Below are positions 11,701 through 26,700 of a DNA stretch of 64,000 nucleotides, piece after piece. The stretch is taken from the NCBI GenBank assembly GCA_003118195.1, contig BEXV01000016.1, positions 478,572 to 542,571 of the forward strand, written 5' to 3'. The position numbers were made by a program, and so were the translations under genes. The stretch is from Hemicentrotus pulcherrimus. Taxonomy: Eukaryota; Echinodermata; Echinoidea; Camarodonta; Strongylocentrotidae. Below the pieces are notes generated by a model, which ran no database searches, was not told the origin of the DNA, and saw only the letters and a list, made by a program, of their open reading frames with translations. Numbering within the stretch: the stretch's first letter is position 1; the number at the start of each line of letters is the position of its first letter.

Positions 11701-14700
11701 CTTGCAGATCGCGGTGATTAGCCAAGATAAGCCTTTTAGTGTTCGGTTTCTTGAAGTAGAAATTCAAGTCCTTGATATTCCATGCCTCGTGGAAATATTA
11801 TAAAAGAAAATACTTGCCTTTTCTTCTTTTGTTTAGGCTGTCCAGAATTTTAGCCAGAAAGGGTTGATATTGAAGGACCACCCGGCGAGTTGAGATAGGC
11901 ACACTCGTTTTTAGATTACAAGCTCGATTTTAAACTTTAAAGGCAGACGCTTGGGAAATACAGCTTTTAATGTACCGAGGTTTAATCATTTGAAAGAATA
12001 CTCAATCTTTTGAAAGAATGCGGCGATTTGAAGTGATTTCGTTCCATAGGACGGTCCTATTCATGACCGTAAAGAGTTATCGGTCTGATTTACTTTAGTG
12101 ACTAAAGCATTGAGAAATATTCTTTCTCACAATGGAGTAATGGCGCTCCGTACTTAAGCGCTCTTTACTGCTCTATTTAATTCAAAGTGGCTGTATTGTA
12201 CGACGATGAATGGTTGTAAAGCGACTATTTATAAGAGGGAAATAATCGGCCTCGCTTATTCTTCCATGCCACCAATCGATAACAATTGATGAGAAATCTG
12301 TCAAATTGACAGGCGCCAGAATTTATAGATTTCGATGTCTGGTTGTGGGGATATAAATATAACCTGTTTGTTTTTTTTTCAACATCGATGTGAGAACATG
12401 GTCACCTGTTTGCTCGCAATTTGCAATCGTCCTTTTAGGAATCACTTTTAACAAGTTGTATAAATATCACCAGGTTAGGTCATCGTTAGCTGTTCCCACA
12501 ATGTATTTTTTTTTTAATTGAGGCGTGTATTAGTCAAAACATGTTCTTTCACATGATTGGTAATGAGAGCTTCCATTTCATTTTTTGAAATTGGGGCATT
12601 TCCAATACTAGTCTTTACCTTTAAGCGCTCATTGTTTACCAAATTTTAGTTTTCCGGGCCGCGAAAGACAACATGCTATTCGATGTAAGGCAGGTAATAA
12701 CACAGCATCGATGTCTCATTTGGGTTCAATGTCAACTAGTTCTAGTGCGAAAACAAAAAATTGTGCTTAACCGGTAACCCTACAGGGATAACATTCTTGT
12801 AGAAACTTGATACATAAAACGACAGAGTTATTTAGACATGTTTTAGAGACTGAATTTCGAACAGCTCGAAGCAGTTGGCATGGATGGCTTTAAAGAAAAT
12901 AGAAGACATCTCAAAATACGTTAGGCGTTAGTGCAATTTGAAACTTCCCGAACAATGTTGAGGTCACAATGTACAACATTTTGATAATTAATTGTAGATA
13001 ATTATGTTCTCCTGATAACGATCATGAAATCGTAGAGTTGTTATGCCGTACAGTTCAAGTTTATAACTGTTGAACATAAAGTGCAAGCGTGATTACAAAG
13101 CAGTTTCACTAGAAACATTGATGTTAGAAATTACAATTTGCCGATTTCCTCTCAAATCTATTACTTCTTTAAAACTGTTTTTATGAAGGAGATCACTTTA
13201 TTTACAGTTTGAACACAATTTTTTACAGAATTAGTGGTGAGCAAATTCCTACTTATCTTTTTGATTTGTGTAAGTGATTATACACACCAATAGGCAATAG
13301 CTCTTCTGTTAATATGTAATGTTAAGCATATTTTGGTTAAGAGAAGGCAAGGCAGACTTTGGCGGGAATCACAGATTTGCAATGGAAAAGACATGTGAAA
13401 TAGCCTACCACTATGATCAAACACTATTATCTAACCATGTTTATTTAACCTCCTTAATGCTCATTTTGCTTCACATGGATCATTGTTATGAGTATTTATC
13501 CAACGTTGCGGCAAATACAACATTTTTTAAATGAAACAACCGGGCTGGATATGTCGAGGTGTTATTCTGGATGTCACTGAACCACAATGTATTTTGGTAT
13601 ATTGCCAGAACCACCCAACGACCTATGACATTGATAAAAGACAAAACCTAATTCTCTGACAAGGCACGTGAGTAGATGATACATTCGATTTGGAGGATAT
13701 TTTGAAATCTCCTTCATTGTAATTGATGTATTACGCATTTCAGAATAGAAAGGTAATTTCGGACGGTAATAATAATATGAGAGCGATGCCGTCCCCCCTA
13801 ACGCAAAATCACAGAAAGTCTGCTAAACCCATTTCCCTGGCGAAAATGGAAAAATTAGATGCTGCTGGAAAGAATAATTTGACCGCTTCCTTCCAATTTA
13901 CATCAAAATGGAAAGATTTGCCTGAAAGAGGACACAACTTAAATCACCTCATTTCAGATGTAATATGATCAGAAAGGCTAACCAGAGGCCCAGAAGTGAC
14001 TGCTAAAAAGACGGACATTGTATGCATTGCAGGAGGTGGGGTATCCGGAATTTCTATGGGAAAAGGTACGACTGAGGATAAAAACGTTAGTTTTTCATGC
14101 AGGTTAAAATTTTATCACTGAGTCGGAGAAAGAAAAAAAAATACATTGAAAGCAAACAAACAAACAGACAAATCCTTGAAATATTCTGGAAAATATGTTT
14201 GCAATGACATGTAATTTTAGAATACAAATGAATGAAAATTACACTGCTTGTGTTACTTTTATATTTTACTTTCTAGTGCATTGTATTTGTAGCAATTACT
14301 GCTTGATGTCAATCATCATAGAAAACAAACCTTCGACATCGAATTAGTTTTGCACTACATTGAGATCTCAATCTAAATTAATAATCTAAGGCCATCACCG
14401 AGAACATTTCTGATGGCAAAATGAAGGATTTCATCTTTCTTAACTGTTATAATTCAGTGTAACTTTAATGCCATCGATTATACGAAACCTTTTTGTAATA
14501 AAGAAATGATCTTATCATGCAAGCGTAAAAAAACGTAAAAGAGCGAACCATATAATATCCTGACCCTGTGGAAACACGAAAACGAAGTTTCTCAGAAAAC
14601 CTGGGGGAGTTCTCAATAAACCCATGTTCAATCCTCAACTCCATCGTTATGACCATACCCCAACCAGTCCACGGATCGAGAGGACACAGAAGTGTGTCAC

Positions 14701-17700
14701 ACATGGGACGATAGCCAAAGAGTGGAATGTATTTGCAGATGGTATTAGCTTTGACCTAACTGGAATTGGGGTCTCCAGCTGATGTGGGGTAGGTGCCTCA
14801 CCAAATGGGGATGTCGTCCCGAGTCATGCATATTGACTACGTGGATTATCTCAAGTAGAACTAAGAAATCAACGTTCGTTGTAAGGCACTGGGATACGGG
14901 TATTTATGGCAAGGAAATTTTCATGAATTTTGCTATTACCCAAACTTCCCCCTAAAGATCATGAAGATTCAAGGATATAACAATCTTTTAGGGTCATATA
15001 ATTTTATACAAATAAAGTCATCATCAGATTCCTGTTCAATTACATTTAATTTTTGCCATGATCTGATATTTAATTCAATGCAATTCGTTAATACCAATTC
15101 AAGCAAATACATTGAAAATGCATAGGTAAATAACTGAAATATATACAGTCATATACGAGTTCAAAAAATAAAACAGTACAGTACAATAAAAATAATTATT
15201 TACCAAAACGGTATCATAGGTATTAGGATGGCACTAAAAAAACAATAGGGTTTTTTTTTTTTGTCGTGACGGCAAACCGATTGAAGAATTATATTACAAG
15301 ACATGTTTGAAAATATGACTTTATGATAAATATCATAGCATTAATTAAAGAAAAAGAACCCAAAACGACACACAAACAGAGAAAATACCTATACAATTCA
15401 ACACAAAATTCACAATGCAGTATACAAATATAAAAACATGATTTATTCAGTTGTTAATTCAAATTTCTTCAAGTTTAACAAATTGATTGATTGATTTCAG
15501 TAGGGAAATTATTCCATCAGTAGGTCTTCTATCTATTGCGCAACCGTTAAAGGCTAAGTACACTTTTAAAATAATTTGCTTTTAATAGATGTAGAAAAAC
15601 AAGAGAAACAGAGCGAGAAAAAAAATTGAGTAAAAGCTATGGACCAATGGAAATCACTACAATAATTGCCAATTTGGTTATAAGTTTATGACGTAATTGC
15701 CTCACTATTTATAAATTGCTTTATACATTTTATCCCATTAATTTCCCTTTTTTATACCCAAAAACTTGATTTCCCCATGACTTTGCCCAGGTTATATGAT
15801 TTGTATCATATTAAGTACATGACATTCCACAAAATCTTTTATGTACTTTGAAGAATTGATATTTTTTAAAAATATTGTTTATTCATAATTATCGTTTTTT
15901 GAAATAAAGAATAGCTTATCAAAATTCAATTTTGTCATGGATTAACTGAACAAAATTACTCTTTATTAGTGCATCCACACAAAAATATATATTATTATCA
16001 ATATAACTTGGATGCTGATGTGAAGAAATAAAATTATCAGGAGGAAAATGGGAAATTTACATTATCAGTATAAAGAAAACAATAAGTGGATAGTGAGGCA
16101 ATGACGTCACCGACTCATGAGTGATTAGCTAATCTGTCTTGTGATTTTCAAAGTTTTTCATGTCATTACAAATTCATAACTTTCTTATTAGTTATCCGAT
16201 TTTGCTCAATTTTTTTTCGATTGGTTTGTCTGATTTCTCTGCTTCTATTGAAAGTATGTTTTGTTTTTTGGAGTGGACTTGCACTTTAACATCTAATTAT
16301 CATCTTACACACATCATCTACGCACGCGGACACAGTCATGCATTAGTAGGCGTCAGAAGGCTCACATCACACACTCTCCTAACTCACATCCTATATTCTT
16401 CTTTCTTTTCCTCATCTCACTCTCATTCTCTTTCTTACACATGCACATCTACACGACACACGCGTATACCCACACACAGACAGACATTAACCCCCCTCTC
16501 TCTCTTTCTCCTCCTCCCCCTCTCTCTCCCTCTCTTTTTGAGACAAAATAATACATTTCGTTATTTGTTAATAAAGGATTCGGAGTTGAACTTAGTGTTT
16601 CATGTATGTTTGGGCTTCTTTTTTAACCCCCACGATAGAGCGATATCTATATGAACCTTTGCAGGAAGTGGAATAATTTCATGAAGTCATCACGTGTTTT
16701 CCCTCCATTACCAACCTCTTGAAAATCAACGTATTTTCGCCGCACACAGAACAAATTGACATGAGAACCTGGAAATCTTCTATCTTTAACACAATTATTG
16801 CTTCTCGAGGTAACAAAAACCTTACCGCAAAAAAAAGTATGTTGTGAAGTCTTAGACTGGAATGAAGTGATGGAAAGAAGGAGATGAACAAGATAACCAA
16901 GGTACATGTAGTAAAGATGAAGAAGAAGCTGAGATGGCAATCTTTACTCCATCTTTGCCTGGTAACTGCACTCTCTTAGGAGGTTGAGCGAACTAAAATC
17001 TGTGCAAACCGACAAGTGATGGATGACTTGCGTAACATAGTTCATTGCGTCAATTTAGACGTGTGCGTTTGAGCAAATGTGGGTGTATGTTTTACGATTG
17101 GGTCTGATGGTTTCCGTAGCCAGGTATCAATCATAAATGATTATTCATGTTGTACTTGGCACGTCGTCTGTGGATTTATGCTGGTAGGGCACCAATGGCC
17201 AAGCCAGAATCTCTGAACTCCATCTTAATTGACATCCAGGGTAGAATGTATCCAGGAATTAAATGGTGCACTCCTCGGGCACGGTGACATGACTGGGCAC
17301 ACTTACTTCAGTCTTTGCGAAAGAGAGAAGGAGAGAAAGAAAAGGGCGAATAAACGTTCAACATAGAACTGGTCCAACTAAGACTCTATAAAGAGGTAAC
17401 ATACAAGTCAAATAAACCATGTATAAAAGGGTACGGTATTAAAACCTTTCAAAAGCTTAAAAATGATGGATGACTTTTGGGTCTGTAGCTTCACGTATTG
17501 GTTTTAACTGTTTTACTATACCCTAAATACCAATTCGTGGCTTAATAATATTTTCTCTCTCTCTTATCTTCGAACGAGGTTTTCATTTCCATATTTCAAT
17601 ACAAATTTACATTAATTACAAAATAAAATAGGCTAAAAGTTAAAGTATATTCAACGAACTTTCCAGCTTAGTATTATTTTCTTTGCTAACATATTCGTAC

Positions 17701-20700
17701 ATTTAAAATAATCTTAGCAACGACTTGAATTAGAAAAAAGTATGTGGGTAAAAACAGAACCCTTGACAATCTTTTTAACCTAACAATTATAAATTGCATA
17801 TTGCTCATAATTTAAAATAATGTTCAGGAGAGCATATAATAATAATAATAGTGATATTTCACGTTTATATATCGCCTAATTCACTCCTGTGATCATCCAA
17901 GGTAATAACTTTCAAATTCAAGTTCAATTTTAGGTTTTTTCTTCTTATGTGAGGCGATTGGCCACTGAAATTTTGTGAAACCGTGCATTGAAGCAATATT
18001 TTTTTTTATTTTGATAACCTTTCCGCTCTAAGCTTTATTGTCACGCTTTCGATATGATCGTGTGATGAACGTGTGTTATATATATTAATACGAAATATAT
18101 CCGATTTCTTAATAAATACATATTTACCTTAGGTAATGAATCAAATAGGCTTTTCACTTGCATAGTTTATACTTCATGAGAGTACTTTAAAGGTTTGCAT
18201 CGGTGCGCAGTATTCCCCCAATCGTAATACTTTATTTGTTGTATAAACAACGCATTTTTTACTATCAATATAACGGCGACGATTAATATACATCCATATT
18301 TTCCTCTGCGGCAGTGTTTATTTAGAATCGGTACTTCATCTCGAGTAATGATGTTTAAATTACTCGGCGATAGCTCCTGTGTTTATGGAAGCAAACGTTT
18401 AATACGATTAGAGCCGTGTGTGCGAGAAATGTAGAAGTAATTCGCGGAAAATTGAGTTGGGGGGTATCATTCGATTAGAGATTCTCTGGCTCCTGTATCC
18501 ATTGCCTCTTCTTTCCACTCATATCCAAAGAGGCTTGATTTTTGTTTCTTCTTCTAGTGACGCATAACTACAGAAGGCCTGAACACCACGATTGTATAGA
18601 CACCACCAACACTAGTACATGATTACTTGATTATACCATCATTTAACAACTTTCCTTCACTTTGACTGAGTTACGGTCGTGCAATTACAGCACCTGTTTT
18701 TTCCTTTTATATCTTATTTTTCCTAAGCGCATCCAGACGCCACGGTAGGGATATACGCTATGAAACCGTTGTATTATTTTTTGTTGCTTTTATTATTATT
18801 GTTATCATTATTATAATTATCAATATTATTGTTACTATTATTCATAAAAAGGTGTTATTAACCTTTTTTTAACAAGACATGGGTTTAACAAATTATTCAA
18901 GAGTAGAATACAATATTTAATGGGAAAATTATTATCTATCAATCTTTTTGAAGATAGGTGGACTCTTTAGGNNNNNNNNNNNNNNNNNNNNNNNNNNNNN
19001 NNNNNNNNNNNNNNNNNNNNNNNNNNNNNNNNNNNNNNNNNNNNNNNNNNNNNNNNNNNNNNNNNNNNNNNNNNNNNNNNNNNNNNNNNNNNNNNNNNNN
19101 NNNNNNNNNNNNNNNNNNNNNNNNNNNNNNNNNNNNNNNNNNNNNNNNNNNNNNNNNNNNNNNNNNNNNNNNNNNNNNNNNNNNNNNNNNNNNNNNNNNN
19201 NNNNNNNNNNNNNNNNNNNNNNNNNNNNNNNNNNNNNNNNNNNNNNNNNNNNNNNNNNNNNNNNNNNNNNNNNNNNNNNNNNNNNNNNNNNNNNNNNNNN
19301 NNNNNNNNNNNNNNNNNNNNNNNNNNNNNNNNNNNNNNNNNNNNNNNNNNNNNNNNNNNNNNNNNNNNNNNNNNNNNNNNNNNNNNNNNNNNNNNNNNNN
19401 NNNNNNNNNNNNNNNNNNNNNNNNNNNNNNNNNNNNNNNNNNNNNNNNNNNNNNNNNNNNNNNNNNNNNNNNNNNNNNNNNNNNNNNNNNNNNNNNNNNN
19501 NNNNNNNNNNNNNNNNNNNNNNNNNNNNNNNNNNNNNNNNNNNNNNNNNNNNNNNNNNNNNNNNNNNNNNNNNNNNNNNNNNNNNNNNNNNNNNNNNNNN
19601 NNNNNNNNNNNNNNNNNNNNNNNNNNNNNNNNNNNNNNNNNNNNNNNNNNNNNNNNNNNNNNNNNNNNNNNNNNNNNNNNNNNNNNNNNNNNNNNNNNNN
19701 NNNNNNNNNNNNNNNNNNNNNNNNNNNNNNNNNNNNNNNNNNNNNNNNNNNNNNNNNNNNNNNNNNNGGGGGGGGGGGGGGGGGGGAGGTCACCTTCGGT
19801 GTACTTTTGAGGCGACACCCTCATTGATTGTATGCAATTTCTAATACATGTAATATGTAAATTTGTAATATCAAGGGCATCAAAATGTTTTTTTTTATCA
19901 AAGTTATAAGTGATCACACATTTCCTCAAAGCAACAGACACTATACAATACCATTATGGCAAACCAAAGTTTTCATGTAAGAACGCATTGTAATCATCAT
20001 AAAAATTATGTTTTTTTTTTCACTTCCATTCTTGTTTTTATTGATGTACTGTATTTCCGCAATAAAGCACACAGCATATTTCCGTCTTGAAACAGTTACT
20101 TATTTCTATTGCCCTGTTGCTCTGTAAGGCAACGCCATTGGCAAGGCCACATACACACAATTAGTAAGCTATTACTATCCATTTTAAGAGGGATTCCGTT
20201 TTCTGATTTGATTTCGGACGGGAATTTGCATACATAAGCATGACATATTGGAATCTTATTGACCTTTCTTAACGTTGGTCGTAAATCCTGTACAAAAGCT
20301 TTATGGACTATTATGCTATGTTAGAAAAAATGATATATATATTTTTAGGCTGGATTAGTTTATTCTTCCCTGTAGTGGATTAAATACTGGAAAATACTGA
20401 GTTACTGAAAAATTAATGGTTGTAGCCAGGCGATAGTACACAACTACAGAAAGATAAATCAATCTGCTAATGAACTCCAGTATCTTTCATGTGCAAGTAC
20501 CGATAAACCTCTAGCATATAACAGATTTCTATGAACAATACAGATTAAGCAATACAATTGGGATGAATAATAAACATCAAGTATTTTACACTTTAACGTG
20601 AAATGACCGACTGAAAGAGGGGATCTAAAATAGTGGAACTATATACTTCTATGTATAAATAAATAATACCATCAGGACTTTAACTTGTGCAGTCACTTAT

Positions 20701-23700
20701 TGATACAGATAAAGAACACTTTAAATAGTAACAGAGAGGCTCCACCATATCAAATAGCAGGCCATCAACACGAAGCATCAGAGGATGAAATACCCAGAAT
20801 GAAGTTCATTCCTAACACCACATTGTTTGTATACGTGATGTGTTATGTGTTAAGTATTCATAATAGACCAAATGTTTCGCCTCGTCACCTTAAAAGAGAG
20901 CTACAGGACTCTGAACTTTCTTGTCTGTAAAACGCAAGACATTTCCCAACCATCCACTCACTCCACAACCACATACTACTTCATGAGACAGATATTTTAA
21001 TAAGGTAAATTATTTGACCTAGTTTTTATTTCACAGGTAGGTGCATAATGTTATGGCATTTTGTATTATATCTTACATCATGGACATGTCTCAACATAGG
21101 TACGGTTGAAAATATATTCGAATTTGAATATGAACTTGGAAGTTTTAATTTAAGATTAAGTTTTTATCTTCCCGCCTGTACACATTTTCGTTAATCAGAA
21201 CGCTCAGAAAGTACAGCGCTTTCAGCTTGCCCCAATTCGGCACGCCTTCCTAATAAGTTCCTATAATATGCAACTTTATATAACAGTGCTCGCAAGGAAG
21301 TTATTTGGGCAACCCAACTGTCTACCGTAGACAAGGACCGTCCATGAATAAAGCCATTAATCATGATTTTCATGATGATTATGGATTAAATGTGGATGGT
21401 ATCAAATTAAATACATTTTCACTGGTTACAGAATTATGAAGGCGAAGGTGGGAGGAGAATAGATGAGTAATTAAATGGTAAGCTATGAACGCCGTTGATA
21501 GGTTGGAGACTTGTAGTTGGGTGTCGATATCTTCATAATCTAATTTATTTGTTTGTGATCAGCAACACAGCACCATAGAAGACACAGACAATAAAAAAAA
21601 GAGTTATAATTTTTGTTATGGAACCACAGAAATGATCACTTTAATCGCATCGTTCTAGGTGCTGGTGGGTTTAATTTGCACGAAAAGATGTTCTTGTGTG
21701 TCATTTTCTCTGGGTGCTCCCGCTATCAAATGGACCAAACGACTTTAGTGTCACCTCCACAGTGACTTAAAGGGATTGGGTATCTTTGTTTCAGATTCTG
21801 AAGCAAAATCTTGGATTAAGCTCATGATGCAATGATAATTATAAACCTTTAGGTCAGTCAGGAACCCCGTGACTTTTACAAGCCGATCGCCTGCCTGATT
21901 ATCAAGATATTTATGATCGGAATTACAAATTTTGAAAACCGTTCGCCTGACGGTTTTCATAACACTACAGTCTATTGGGGAAAACGAGTATGGTAAAACC
22001 GGTGACTCAAAGATTTTTACTTTTTTTGAGGCACTTCTTGATCATTTTGAAGCGCAATTTTTTTATTTTTTTATTACACCATATCACAAACACTGATAAC
22101 ACGTAGGGCCGTGTATCTCAGATTTAATATTGTTACACGATCCCTTTAAACACATTGATGGACAGGAGTCAACACGGCGTCCTAAGCATTGATTCCCCTT
22201 GTTGTTTCACATCTTTCCAAGAAGTTCATGCCAGGTTTCGAAGATCACTGTCTTTGGGTTTCTCACGCAACGGTGAAATCCCGCCAAAAAATGTGGACCC
22301 CTGCGTATTATTCGTGCCATATGATTTACCGAGCCACATTATTCTGCAAAATCGCTTCCCAAACACAATTACTTTTCATGTGTTTTACGAGATGTCACAA
22401 TGTACAGTGGGCTTATAACTTCGCCCAGGATGTATTTACAATAGGGGAGCTTCCACGTCCATGGATCGCTCGGCTATTCAGCTGTACAAATCACTTCAAA
22501 ACTGGTTAAATACAGGGGGTGTTGAATTACGCACCTACCATTAACGGAACCCCGTCCTTGATAATCTCCTGGAGGAATTTTCACACAATACCCGAGTTTC
22601 ACACCGAATTGTGAGTGCTTTATAGAGTTGAACTCCCCCTTACTGTATCAGTCACGATTGTATCAATATTGAAAGTATGCCTGCTATTTTTGTAACTTTA
22701 GAATAGCCATGAGAGGTAATTACACGCCACCTCTGACACATTTCTTGTATATTCCCATCTCTTTTGGGCCGTGAAATAAATATTCATTTAAATCATACTG
22801 CTCCGAATATTGGGTGCCCATGGTATTGTTTTATATTGTTGTTCAGAGTCAGACTAGCACACCGCATTGTTAATACACCATGCACCTGTCATATCATCGT
22901 ATGCCCCGTAAGAAGAAAGCCCAAACGTTACCTATTTCAAATAATATGCTTGGCATATCGCTAATGGGATATCCCTCATATATATTTTTCTACAACATGG
23001 GATGTGAGTAAAATTGAGCGTTTGTAGTGAATACTTCGTTTGCAGACAATGAAGAGTTGCAACAGTACTTCACTTAATTGAGCCGTGGATGTCACATTTT
23101 TCTTCTTCTTCTTCAGTAAGCGTTGGCAGACTTGTTACTCCATGTATTTAGAGACACTGAAACGAGGCACGTGTTCATGAACTAGAACGATCATCAGGAA
23201 TTATAGTGCATCATGGGTCTCGAAGAATCAATTTATTCCAGTCCTTGCATGTGCGAGCCAGGAATAGGAGTACTTGAAGAAGTCTGTCCTGCAACAAGTC
23301 TGGTTCAATTGCTGGCTATTGCTGGTTGACGAACGATGGGATCTAGTAACATGCAGCAGGAGGTGTTAGGGTCTTCGGGATGGCAGAGTGACCGCTATGC
23401 ATCATGAGATTCATGAGAGCAGGGCCCCGTCATACAAAGAGTTGAGATCAATCTCAACATGGCAATGGCCTATCAAGATCATCGTTACATGCGCGTATTG
23501 TACAGCACGCGCACTATCAACCAATGAGAACCGTTGTTTCAAAACTGCGATCGATCGCAATTCTTTGTAAGACGGGGCCCAGGTCTAGCGAATTCTTGCC
23601 TATATTCCAGGGAGTCCCAATCCAGATCCTTCACCATGTCAGTAACACTATAGCATGTTGGCTATAATCATTGCAGGCAAATCTGGCAGCACGACGTTGG

Positions 23701-26700
23701 ACCATTTCCAGCTGCTTAATGGATCAATGTCTTGCCAAAGAACGGTATTTTAAAGAGATTCGAACCCCTACCGCGTCGTCCATCGTCCGTGAATCATCCA
23801 CTAGACCACGAAGCATCTATACCTCACGTTTTAATAATTACTTACGTTTTATCACTTTGAAAATATGTTGGTACGGACACATGAAGGACATCAAAACGTT
23901 ACGTTTACTGTTAAACGAACATTGATTAGATTTTCTCTGGTTGATATTGCTTTGAGTTATTTAGACATAGAAGGGATACAAAATCAATTGAAGTCAATCC
24001 ATAAAACTGGTGAGAAAAAATAAAATCCCATAGGAGAGGGATGGTAGGGTAAAAACTTTTTATTTTGGGGCCACCTTAAAATACCGACATTGACATACAT
24101 GACTTATGTGAAATGACTTCTGTAGAACAGTATTGTCAACAGCCTAAGATACATTACAACATATACATGGTTTAGTCATATAATATGGCAGATGAAAAAC
24201 AGATGTTCGTTTATGGTAAAAAGAGGACAACATCCTGAACGCGAATATGAAACAAGAAAGAAAAAGCGCGCCAAGGCATTTCACCAAAGATCGCAGTGTC
24301 ACACGATGTCAAATTATTCTGTGAACCTGGCTTAGTAATTCAGTTAGAACTGCTACATTCACACTTTGTTGTGAACTGTGATATGGGAATTGAGAAAGCG
24401 AACCACCTTCTTTCTCCCGCCAAAACATCGACGCCTATAGTTTGAACTTCGATCTTGACACATGTGGGGTGTTTAAAAGAAAGAAAAAAGTGGGGTGGGA
24501 AGGACGGGTGTGGGGCCGTTTCAGATACGTCACGGCATGGTAAACATGATGCTGCTACCACCTGCTTTGTATACGACATGTTTCATGACATGCCGAGGTA
24601 TTCATGTTATTTGTCTTTTCATTTTCTCCATTATGTTTGTGTAAGGGCACTTTTACCCAATATCACCAATCAAGATAATCAAGAAAATATCAAAGTGGGA
24701 TAGGGATTTGAAAAACTATTTTCAAAATAAAAAATAAATCTGGAGCTACAGGTCTATTTTGGTGGCGGGTCCCTACAATTTGGCTGTGTGCGTTCTTATT
24801 GAGTGATAATGTTAGTGTGTTAAAAGTTTAATTAAAGCGAGGATCTGTACATGTCATTTTTGAAAGGTAAAATAATGGGAAGAAAATTATTTAAAACGAT
24901 TTCGAATATAGCAGTACATTTCTTGCAAAATCTAATACGTAAAGAGTAATTTGTAAGTGGTCAATCATTATCTTTGATCATATTGATAATAACAAGCGCT
25001 ATTATGTACACTGGAAAAATTAAATTGCATTGCCACTCCAAACTCAGAAGATAAACAGGTAGAGATGAAGGTACGCAGACGACATCTTGGAAATGGTAAG
25101 GGTATGGGCATGGGTAAAGGGCATTTAAAAACAAATTTATTGGAAGCTGAACTACGAAACATCTTGGACAAATTGAGGTGATGCGCCTATATCAATCAAC
25201 CTGTTGCACGGACCTTGACGTGAGAGTTGGTTCTCTGCTTTTAAACTTTTTCTCCGAATGTCATTTAATCTTAATCTTCTTTAAATCAAAGGATGTCAGT
25301 CATGAGACGCACATACTCCCTGGAGGGGGAATCTACACGCATATGAGAAGGTCCTTGTGCAGGATTCCTGAAATGAATCCATTCTCAGTGGCCTATGCAT
25401 CATAGTGATTAATTCCCATCTCGACTTCCATTACCAAAACGGTTTCGCGCACCCTTTTCACCAAGAAAAACAAACAACGATAAAATTAAAGATGAGAAGA
25501 ATTATATTCCTGTGATTAATGTTGAACTCTTGCAGATGCCTAAAAATAAAATCTGCTATATCATGGACGGTATAGGAATAAAAGACCTTGGAAGTACACC
25601 GTGCAGGATCTCTACGGCGGCGGGGCGGCGCTACGGTATTGTCAGCCACCTGTACAGATGCACAGGATTAAGTAAACTCCGACTGTTGATTCGTCGGGGG
25701 GCAAATCGTTAAATGATTGGGTCCCATCCGAGACACATTCCACGAATCAATGACAGATAGAAGATATGGATAAAAAGGCTATTTCTGCCAAAGGTCGTCT
25801 ATTCCCCGGGCTGCCCGCGTAAATGCCATCAAGACGCTCTATGATTCAAACATCCATGTCGGCTGATGGAATCGATACAAGCTGAATGACAAATAAAGTG
25901 CCATATTTAATGTCATGTCTCTCACAAATCTATCTCATGAGAAAAGTTGGTATTTGATTAAACCATCTCACGCAAATATTAAAGGGATCGCGTTTGATAA
26001 ATATTACTATTTCTGTTATGTCATACCCCACGCATTGAAATGGTTAGAAGTGCATATAAACGAATATGGTAGGCTCTATTTCTTTTCGGTGGATAATACA
26101 GGTAGTGAATATCACGAGACTGGCCTAGCTTGAGACAAGTGTTAAAGAGAAGGTTGAGTTCTGGGAAGGGATGAAAAATAATTTGTGAGGGTTATCATTC
26201 TTATTATGCAAGTGTAGAAGAACATCAGATAAGACATGTTCCCTGAAAAGCATGGCTCTTCAAATGCCTTCATATTCTAAATATGTCATGTAAATCGTAA
26301 AACTCGGGGGGGGGGTAGGTTTTTTTACGCCACGTGTTCGTGTAGTCCCATATACATCTTTCTGTGTACAGTGTTTGTAACTTTACCAAGACTTGGCCAA
26401 TTTCTTATCATTTTGATGATTCCAGAACCTTGCAATACACACAAAGTCTTATATGCTAGATGATCAACCTTTTCTGGTCAATTCCACACCGTTTCTTTTA
26501 CAATGCAATCGTATGACCAGAACTGAACTTCTGTTCCCATGTTATAAGGGGGGGGGGTAGTACAGATACGAATTCTGATAACGGTATTTTGTTACCTTTA
26601 ACAAAGAATTGACAGCAAATTACCCCTTCAATTATTTTGTTCTCACCGATTTCTTTTTGCTTTGTTGTACATTCAGCACCAAATACTTTGGAAATAGAAA

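Noticed and set aside
16160..16654. 164-codon plus-strand frame
   Set aside because: Crosses AT-rich and CT/CA-rich DNA; no domain, no splice context.
18939..19941. Long open frames across the N gap
   Set aside because: They consist of unknown residues; open only because N cannot form stops.
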